Below are positions 1 to 4,744 of a stretch of DNA of 5,553 bases, in pieces. Source of the DNA: an uncultured Collinsella sp. (GTDB lineage Bacteria > Actinomycetota > Coriobacteriia > Coriobacteriales > Coriobacteriaceae). The position numbers and the translations under genes were made by a program. The stretch is from the NCBI GenBank assembly GCA_902465465.1, contig CABQNF010000080.1, positions 1-5,553 on the forward strand, read 5' to 3'. The notes beneath the pieces are model-generated. The model saw only the letters and a list, made by a program, of their open reading frames with translations. It was not told where the DNA came from and did not search any database. The stretch's first letter is position 1. The number at the start of each line of letters is the position of its first letter.

Positions 1-599
1 ATGCCCTGCATATAGACGCGTCCGCCTACGGTGCGGGCGCGTTCCTCGTTAATCCGGCGCAGCGTGTGGCAGATGGCAGACGTCGCTTCCTCGTGCCATG
101 GCTCGGCAAACGTCTCAAAGATTCCCGCGAACTCGGTGGGATAGCGGTGCTCCAGTTCGTCAAAATATCCAGGCAAAAAGAGCACCGAGCGCGAGTGATA
201 GAGCTCCCCCGCAAACAGCGGGCTTAATTCCTCGCCACAGCTATCCTGGATAAAGCTGCAAACGGCATTGTTTGGCCACGGTCCATGCAATGGTTTAAGG
301 TTCGCGGGCGTTATGCCAGCCTCGGGCATGCATGTAAGTGTGGGCGCGCTGACCTCGCTCACACAGGCGTATGGCTCGGGTGTGTATTCGGTCAGGTACA
401 TATCGTGCGTCGGGGTTATGAAATGCTCCATGACGATGCAGGCAGGGGAGAGGGGCATGATCCATGCGCGGCCGTGCGCCCGGTTGTTTGCCACCTCGCC
501 GGTAAAGACAGCGCCCTTGCCGGTAAGCTCCAGGCCAAATTGCTCAAACTGCGGTGCGTAGAGCTCGGTTATGTCGGTCGCTGCCCGCCGTATTTGCAA
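1..599 (-). CDS. AraC/PchR-type transcriptional regulator, N-terminal sensor part (cut by left edge)
   Basis: An uninterrupted minus-strand frame of 199 codons runs off the left edge. The likely start is TTG (597-599), giving fMet-QIRRAATDITELYAPQFEQ. It is preceded by a near-ideal Shine-Dalgarno sequence (AAGGAAAGGGA, 605-615 on the plus strand) at 5 nt spacing. The next in-frame ATG is about 40 residues further in and would cut the conserved domain; no ATG lies upstream before the in-frame stop. The visible part has a beta-rich stretch (about residues 20-95, including AWIMPLSPACIVMEH and YLTEYTPEPYACVSE) and then a helical stretch that ends in VYMQG. This resembles the ligand-sensing half of PchR/AraC regulators, whose linker helix often carries a Y-x-x-K/G-x-x-E-L pattern. 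The C-terminal helix-turn-helix pair would lie outside the window, so the DNA-binding assignment is inference. It is divergent from an ABC transporter pair, as YbtA is associated with YbtPQ, so it probably controls that pair in response to the transported ligand. Confidence 0.
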   Translation of the reverse strand, partial: MQIRRAATDITELYAPQFEQFGLELTGKGAVFTGEVANNRAHGRAWIMPLSPACIVMEHFITPTHDMYLTEYTPEPYACVSEVSAPTLTCMPEAGITPANLKPLHGPWPNNAVCSFIQDSCGEELSPLFAGELYHSRSVLFLPGYFDELEHRYPTEFAGIFETFAEPWHEEATSAICHTLRRINEERARTVGGRVYMQG

Positions 600-604
600 A
601 AGCG

Positions 605-615
605 TCCCTTTCCTT
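605..615 (-). promoter_or_regulatory. Ribosome binding site deciding the TTG start of the AraC-type gene
   Basis: Read on the minus strand the sequence is AAGGAAAGGGA, 5 nt before the TTG at 599-597. No ATG or GTG lies in this frame between the upstream stop and the TTG, so this site is the main reason for choosing that start. Confidence 0.7.
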
Positions 616-665
616 TGCAGAAACGTCCACGCCTGGCTTGATTGTGAGCCATGGCTAACACATCA

Positions 666-694
666 ATGATAAGTTCATTAAGGTTAACTCTCAA
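666..694 (-). promoter_or_regulatory. Sigma-70-type promoter for the AraC-type gene
   Basis: On the minus strand there is TTGAGA (694-689), a 17-bp spacer and TATCAT (671-666). Both hexamers match five of six consensus bases at ideal spacing. Transcription would begin near 659 and leave a leader of about 60 nt before the TTG start. The -35 box lies only a few bases upstream of the ribosome binding site of the divergent ABC gene, so the opposing transcript must cross this promoter. No equally good plus-strand promoter is visible: TTGTGA (642-647) with AATGAT (665-670) at 17 bp is a weak candidate, in line with a need for activation. Confidence 0.5.
677..689 (-). promoter_or_regulatory. Candidate operator shared with the small-protein/P-type ATPase promoter
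   Basis: On the minus strand the sequence is AGTTAACCTTAAT. It lies directly after, and overlaps by one base, the -35 box of the regulator promoter. It matches 12 of 13 bases with 4353-4365 (AGTTAACCTTTAT), which sits at the other promoter in the same orientation relative to transcription. The AGGTTA core on the opposite strand is reminiscent of DtxR/IdeR half-sites (TTAGGTTAG), but this resemblance is loose and the assignment is a guess. Confidence 0.3.
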
Positions 695-713
695 GCCGTT
701 AGAAAGGAATCTC

Positions 714-2540
714 ATGGCAAAGGGATCAAAAAGGGAAGGTGGAGGCATCGGCGAGTTGCTCGCGTATGCCGGCGACCGTAAATTCCTAACGTATTTGGGC
801 ATGGCGCTCTCGGCGCTCTCGCAGCTGCTGAGCTTTGGCCCGTACGTGTGCATTTGGCTTGTCGCGCGCGATCTGATCGCCGTGGCGCCCAACTGGAGCG
901 AAGCCGCTAACATCGCGATGTACGGTTGGTGGGCCGTGGGGTTTTCCCTGGCAAGCATCGTAGCTTATTTCGTGGGGCTCATGTGCACGCACCTGTCTGC
1001 GTTTCGCTGCGCGTCCAATATCCGCAAGACTACGAGCGAGCACCTGCTTAAGCTGCCGCTTGGCTACTTTGACACGCACGCCACCGGTGAGCTGCGTCGT
1101 GTTGTAGACGGATGCGCCGCCTCCACCGAGACGTTGCTCGCACACATGTTGCCCGATATCGCAGGCGCCGCCGCCATGGTCGTGGGCTTGCTCGTGCTGC
1201 TTTTCGCCCTCGATTGGCGCTTGGGCGCGGCATGCCTCATCATGGTGGCCATTTCGTTTGGCGCCATGGCCACCATGATGAGCGGCAAAGGCGCCGAGTT
1301 CATGAAGGCCTACATGGGAGCGTTGGTCAAGATGAACAAGACCGGCACCGAATACGTACGCGGTATTCCCGTGGTCAAGGTGTTCCAGCAGACGGTCTAC
1401 TCCTTTAAGGCTTTCCACGATGCGATCGCCGAATACGCCGACATGGCACAAAGCTATGCGGGCACGTTCTGCCGAGGTCCGCAGGTACTCAACCTTACGG
1501 CGCTCAACGGCCTCGTGGCATTCTTTTTGCCGGTGGCGTTGCTGTTGGCGCCGGGCGAGACGGACTTCGCGCATTTTATGGCCAACTTTACGTTTTACGC
1601 GATTTTTTCGGCCGTGGTGCCGACGGCCATGACCAGGCTCATGTTTGTGGGCGAGGCCTCTCAGATGAGTGCCGATTCGCTGGCTCGTATTCGAAGCGTC
1701 ATGGATTCCAAGCAGCTCTCCGTGCCCGCCCAACCCAAGCACCCTGCCGGCGGCGACGTGCGATTTGAGGACGTGAGCTTTACGTACGAGGGTGCCGAAG
1801 CACCTGCCGTTAGCCATGTAAGTTTCAGCGTTCCCGCTGGTAGTGCCCTTGCGCTTGTGGGTCCTTCGGGCGGCGGCAAGTCAACCTGCGCAAGCCTGAT
1901 CCCGCGTTTTTGGGATGTTTCCTCGGGTCGAGTGTTCGTAGGCGGTGTGGACGTTCGCGATATGGATCCGCACGAGCTTATGGACCAGGTCGCCTTCGTG
2001 TTCCAGACCAACCGGCTGTTCCGGCAAACACTTGCCGATAACGTGCGTGCCTCCAAGCCTACGGCCACTGACGACGAAGTGTGTGCGGCCCTCTCGGCAG
2101 CTCAGTGCGACGACATTGTGGCCAAGCTCCCACAGGGCATCAATACCATGCTCGGTGCCGGCGGAGCATATCTTTCGGGCGGCGAGGTCCAGCGCGTGGC
2201 ACTCGCCCGCGCGATCCTTAAAGACGCGCCTATCGTGGTGCTCGATGAGGCCACGGCGTTTGCCGATCCCGAGAACGAGGCGCTCATCCAGCGCGCCTTT
2301 AGCAAGCTGGCGGCGGACCGCACGGTCATTATGATTGCGCACCGACTCTCGACTGTAGTGGGCGCAGACCAAATCGTGGTGCTCAACCAGGGCAGCGTGC
2401 AGGAGTCGGGTACCCATGCCGAGTTGCTGTCCCAAGAGGGCCTGTATGCCAAGATGTGGGCCGAATACGAACGGGCCGCGAGCTGGAAAATCACTGCTGC
2501 GGCCGCGGATGACGCCGTCACGAAGGGAGGCGAGGCCTAA
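714..2540 (+). CDS. ABC transporter half-unit 1, fused membrane and ATPase domains (YbtPQ/IrtAB-like)
   Basis: This is a 608-residue half-transporter with exporter fold that probably pairs with the next gene product in the cytoplasmic membrane. Six membrane spans are visible at about residues 24-50, 69-93, 144-166, 167-189, 259-280 and 286-311. The ATPase domain follows, with Walker A GPSGGGKST (383-391), Q-loop Gln431, signature LSGGE (487-491), Walker B IVVLDE (507-512, catalytic Glu512) and H-loop His543. All ATPase motifs look intact. The D-loop reads AFAD instead of the usual SLD/SALD; DEATAFADPEN is a form I associate with siderophore-importing members such as YbtP/IrtA. The start at 714 is preferred because AAAGGA (703-708) lies 5 nt upstream. 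An in-frame ATG at 651 has no ribosome binding site and would place the regulator promoter inside the gene. The alternative is a drug or peptide exporter; the AraC neighbour favours ferric-chelate uptake, which is inference. Confidence 0.9.
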   Translation: MAKGSKREGGGIGELLAYAGDRKFLTYLGMALSALSQLLSFGPYVCIWLVARDLIAVAPNWSEAANIAMYGWWAVGFSLASIVAYFVGLMCTHLSAFRCASNIRKTTSEHLLKLPLGYFDTHATGELRRVVDGCAASTETLLAHMLPDIAGAAAMVVGLLVLLFALDWRLGAACLIMVAISFGAMATMMSGKGAEFMKAYMGALVKMNKTGTEYVRGIPVVKVFQQTVYSFKAFHDAIAEYADMAQSYAGTFCRGPQVLNLTALNGLVAFFLPVALLLAPGETDFAHFMANFTFYAIFSAVVPTAMTRLMFVGEASQMSADSLARIRSVMDSKQLSVPAQPKHPAGGDVRFEDVSFTYEGAEAPAVSHVSFSVPAGSALALVGPSGGGKSTCASLIPRFWDVSSGRVFVGGVDVRDMDPHELMDQVAFVFQTNRLFRQTLADNVRASKPTATDDEVCAALSAAQCDDIVAKLPQGINTMLGAGGAYLSGGEVQRVALARAILKDAPIVVLDEATAFADPENEALIQRAFSKLAADRTVIMIAHRLSTVVGADQIVVLNQGSVQESGTHAELLSQEGLYAKMWAEYERAASWKITAAAADDAVTKGGEA

Positions 2541-4298
2541 ATGTTCGCCTCATTCCAAAAGAAGTATTTCCTATCCGATAAAGGCATTGCCGGCGTAAAA
2601 CGCGGCATCTTCTGGACCACGCTCACCAATCTTATTACCATGGCCGGCATGGGCTTTTTATTCCTGGTTATGGCCGGCTTTGTCGAGCATCTCGCCAGCG
2701 GGGCTGACCTGCCGGATGCCCTGCCGATCGTGGGCGGCCTCCTGGTCTTTTTCGTGTTGCTCTTTGCCTCTAACTGGCAGCAGTATTACTACACCTACTG
2801 CATCTTTTACGAGGAGTGCGGCAAGCAGCGTATGGAGATCGCCGAGCGCTTGCGCAAACTGCCGCTGTCGTTTTTTGGTCGTCGTGATCTGGCCGATTTA
2901 ACCGAGACCATCATGGGCGACGTCCAGACCATGGAGCACGCCTACAGCCACGTGCTGGGAGAGCTTTGGGGTGCCATCATCGCAAGCGCCATTGTGTTCG
3001 TGGCGTCGCTGTTCTTTTGCTGGCAGCTGGCGATCGCGGCGTTTTGGAGCGTTCCCGTGGCCTTTGCCGTGCTGTATCTAACACGCGGCCCCATGACCCC
3101 GGTGTTCGATCGCGTGCGCGCCGAGAAGGTCAAGGTTACCGAGGCGATTCAAGAGACGCTCGACTGCGTGCGCGAGATCCGCGCCACCAACCAGGAGGCC
3201 CATTATCTTGAGGGACTCAACGTTGTGATCGATGCCGAGGAGCGCGAGACCACCAAGGGCGAGCTCGCTAACGGGCTTTTGGTCAACTCCGCCTTTGTCA
3301 TCCTGCGTCTGGGCATTGCCACCACGCTGGTCACGGGCGCCGCGATGGTCGCCTCCGGGCGGGTCGACTTTTTGGTGATGTTTGCCTTCCTGCTTATGGT
3401 GAGCCGTATCTACGCGCCGTTTGATCAGGCGCTAATGTTAGTGTCCGAGCTGTTTGTCGCCGAGTCGTCTGCCAAGCGCATGCGTTCCATCATGGAAGAG
3501 CCTGTGTCGCGGGGCAGCGAGAAATTTGAGCCCGCGGGCCACGATGTGGTGTTCGATCACGTGGCATTTGGCTATGGTGCGGGCGAGGACGGCCGCGCCG
3601 GCGAGAAAGTTCTTACCGATGTGAGCTTTACCGCCAAGGAAGGCGAGGTCACGGCACTAGTCGGTCCTTCGGGCTCTGGCAAGTCTACGGTGAGCCGCCT
3701 GGCCGCGCGCTTTTGGGATGCCACCGCGGGCAAGGTTACCGTGGGTGGCGTGGATGTTGCGAGCGTGGATCCCGAGGTACTGCTGCGCGACTACGCCATC
3801 GTGTTCCAAGACGTGCTGCTCTTTGACGACACGGTGATGGGAAACATCCGCCTCGGGCGTCGTAACGCCACCGATGAGGAAGTGCTTGCGGCCGCGCGTG
3901 CCGCCAACTGCGACGAGTTCGTGAACCGCATGCCGCAGGGCTATGACACCATGATCGGCGAGAACGGCTCCAAACTCTCCGGTGGCGAGCGCCAGCGCAT
4001 CTCCATCGCCCGCGCGCTGCTCAAAGACGCACCTATCGTGCTGTTGGACGAGGCGACGGCAAGCTTGGACGTGGAGAACGAGACTGTGGTTCAGCAGGCG
4101 CTTTCCCGCCTTCTCGCGGGCAAGACGGTTATCGTTATTGCCCACCGTATGCGTACGGTGGAAAATGCCGACAAAATCGTTGTGCTCAAGGATGGTGTGG
4201 TTGCCGAGCAGGGCGCTCCGGCGCAGCTCAAGGCAGCAAGTGGAGAATTCGCCCGCATGGTTGCGCTGCAAAAGGAGGCGGCTGCCTGGCAGCTGTAG
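2541..4298 (+). CDS. ABC transporter half-unit 2, fused membrane and ATPase domains (partner of unit 1)
   Basis: This 585-residue half-transporter begins on the base after the stop codon of the previous gene. Its Shine-Dalgarno sequence AAGGGAGG (2523-2530) lies inside that gene, so the two are translationally coupled and should be made in equal amounts. Six membrane spans are visible at about residues 23-50, 62-90, 138-160, 163-181, 246-272 and 275-300. The ATPase domain has Walker A GPSGSGKST (375-383), Q-loop Gln423, signature LSGGE (479-483), Walker B IVLLDE (499-504, catalytic Glu504), a standard SLD D-loop (508-510) and H-loop His535. With both catalytic glutamates and both signature motifs present, neither ATP site of the heterodimer looks degenerate. 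The layout (regulator, then two distinct half-transporters) matches YbtA-YbtPQ-like loci. The substrate cannot be read from sequence; a ferric chelate is the favoured guess and a multidrug exporter the alternative. Confidence 0.9.
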   Translation: MFASFQKKYFLSDKGIAGVKRGIFWTTLTNLITMAGMGFLFLVMAGFVEHLASGADLPDALPIVGGLLVFFVLLFASNWQQYYYTYCIFYEECGKQRMEIAERLRKLPLSFFGRRDLADLTETIMGDVQTMEHAYSHVLGELWGAIIASAIVFVASLFFCWQLAIAAFWSVPVAFAVLYLTRGPMTPVFDRVRAEKVKVTEAIQETLDCVREIRATNQEAHYLEGLNVVIDAEERETTKGELANGLLVNSAFVILRLGIATTLVTGAAMVASGRVDFLVMFAFLLMVSRIYAPFDQALMLVSELFVAESSAKRMRSIMEEPVSRGSEKFEPAGHDVVFDHVAFGYGAGEDGRAGEKVLTDVSFTAKEGEVTALVGPSGSGKSTVSRLAARFWDATAGKVTVGGVDVASVDPEVLLRDYAIVFQDVLLFDDTVMGNIRLGRRNATDEEVLAAARAANCDEFVNRMPQGYDTMIGENGSKLSGGERQRISIARALLKDAPIVLLDEATASLDVENETVVQQALSRLLAGKTVIVIAHRMRTVENADKIVVLKDGVVAEQGAPAQLKAASGEFARMVALQKEAAAWQL

Positions 4299-4300
4299 GA

Positions 4301-4331
4301 ATGCAGCAAAGGGACAATCCCTTTGCTGCAT
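4301..4331 (+). terminator. Perfect 14-bp hairpin after the ABC operon, probable transcript end or stabiliser
   Basis: ATGCAGCAAAGGGA (4301-4314) and TCCCTTTGCTGCAT (4318-4331) are exact reverse complements around a CAA loop, starting 3 nt after the ABC stop codon. No T-run follows (the next bases are CGCGTCTCAAG), so it is not a textbook intrinsic terminator. It may be a weak or factor-assisted terminator, a 3'-end stabiliser, or a copy of a dispersed intergenic palindrome. It works equally on both strands as a stem. Confidence 0.5.
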
Positions 4332-4352
4332 CGCGTCTCAAGATTTCCAAAA

Positions 4353-4365
4353 AGTTAACCTTTAT
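4353..4365 (+). promoter_or_regulatory. Candidate operator shared with the AraC-type gene promoter
   Basis: AGTTAACCTTTAT sits immediately upstream of, and overlaps by one base, the TTGACC -35 box. It matches 12 of 13 bases with the motif in the regulator promoter (677-689, minus strand), in the same orientation relative to transcription. It is centred on the palindrome GTTAAC (4354-4359) with partly symmetric A/T flanks. Binding here would be expected to affect polymerase recruitment; the regulator is not identified. Confidence 0.3.
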
Positions 4366-4393
4366 TGACCTCAATAGTTAGATAAACTAAACT
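4365..4393 (+). promoter_or_regulatory. Promoter of the small membrane protein/P-type ATPase unit
   Basis: TTGACC (4365-4370, five of six consensus bases) and TAAACT (4388-4393, four of six) are separated by 17 bp in an AT-rich island between GC-rich genes. Transcription would start near 4400, giving a leader of about 80 nt before the ATG at 4481. With the hairpin upstream this suggests a transcription unit separate from the ABC genes. Confidence 0.55.
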
Positions 4394-4396
4394 ATT
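4373..4396. promoter_or_regulatory. Inverted repeat covering the spacer and -10 box, possible repressor site
   Basis: AATAGTT (4373-4379) and AACTATT (4390-4396) form perfect 7-bp arms around a 10-bp centre, and the right arm overlaps the -10 box. A dimeric repressor bound here would block polymerase. The TTAG and CTAA words inside it recall DtxR-family operators, and Fur is another possibility because ferrosome genes in C. difficile are Fur-repressed. AT-rich promoters yield such repeats by chance, so this is tentative. Confidence 0.35.
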
Positions 4397-4406
4397 TTCC
4401 AAAAGT

Positions 4407-4436
4407 GCGCTCGAGCTAACTAATGAACTCGAGTGC
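4407..4436 (+). promoter_or_regulatory. Leader stem-loop in the 5' untranslated region
   Basis: GCGCTCGAG (4407-4415) pairs with CTCGAGTGC (4428-4436): nine pairs including one G-U, around a 12-nt loop. It begins a few bases after the predicted transcription start, so it would form the 5' end of the mRNA. It could protect the transcript from decay or act in regulation. There is no T-run and no recognised riboswitch fold. Confidence 0.4.
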
Positions 4437-4480
4437 TGAGGCACCGTGTCGCGTCAAATGCGGCAAAAGGGAGAAGCAAC

Positions 4481-4726
4481 ATGAAGAAGTCGACGTTTAA
4501 CACCCTGCTTGTTGGTGGCGGTTTTCTGCTCGGCACGGCCGGCATCAAGCTGCTCACCAGCGCTCCGGTAAAGAACGCCTGCGTGCAGGGCATCGCGTGC
4601 GGTATGCGCGTCAAGAACTGCTACCAGGACATGGTCGAGCAGGCCAAGGCCAATGTCGATGACATGGTTGCCGAGGCGGCCTATATCACTCAGAGCGAGG
4701 CCGCTGCGGACAAGGCAGCCGAGTAA
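4481..4726 (+). CDS. Small single-span membrane protein, DUF6110-like (candidate FezA counterpart)
   Basis: An 81-residue protein. The start at 4481 (MKKSTFNTLLVGGG) is chosen because AAAGGGAG (4466-4473) lies 7 nt upstream; an in-frame ATG at 4433 has no such site and would begin inside the leader stem-loop. Residues 8-26 form one hydrophobic span rich in glycine (Gly12-14, Gly18, Gly21) with a GxxxG helix-packing motif. A short stretch with Cys34, Cys40 and Cys47 follows, then a charged, alanine-rich helix (about 46-80). This pattern and the GTAGIKLLTS segment resemble what I know as DUF6110, a family often found beside P1B ATPases. The ATPase gene follows after 18 nt, so the two are co-transcribed and probably act together. 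In C. difficile a membrane protein, FezA, and a P1B-6 ATPase, FezB, are both needed for ferrosomes. Whether this protein is a true FezA homologue is inference. Confidence 0.8.
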   Translation: MKKSTFNTLLVGGGFLLGTAGIKLLTSAPVKNACVQGIACGMRVKNCYQDMVEQAKANVDDMVAEAAYITQSEAAADKAAE

Positions 4727-4744
4727 CGCTCCCAGGCACAAACT

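Noticed and set aside
268..641. Two overlapping plus-strand open frames of about 100 codons.
   Set aside because: They lie opposite the AraC-type frame, have no ribosome binding site and translate to unstructured sequence unlike any protein family.
651..713. An upstream ATG at 651 that would add 21 residues to ABC unit 1.
   Set aside because: It has no Shine-Dalgarno sequence, and the added stretch coincides with promoter-like DNA; the ATG at 714 has a good site.
569..958. A minus-strand open frame of 129 codons crossing the divergent control region.
   Set aside because: It overlaps the 5' ends of two well-supported genes and its translation shows no domain; it begins opposite ABC coding sequence.
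786..1817. A 343-codon minus-strand open frame opposite ABC unit 1.
   Set aside because: Its composition (very rich in His, Arg and Gly) is that of a shadow frame in high-GC DNA, and the opposite strand has clear ABC membrane segments.
4433..4480. An upstream ATG at 4433 that would add 16 residues to the small membrane protein.
   Set aside because: It starts in the leader stem-loop without a ribosome binding site and would put arginine-rich sequence before a natural MKK start.
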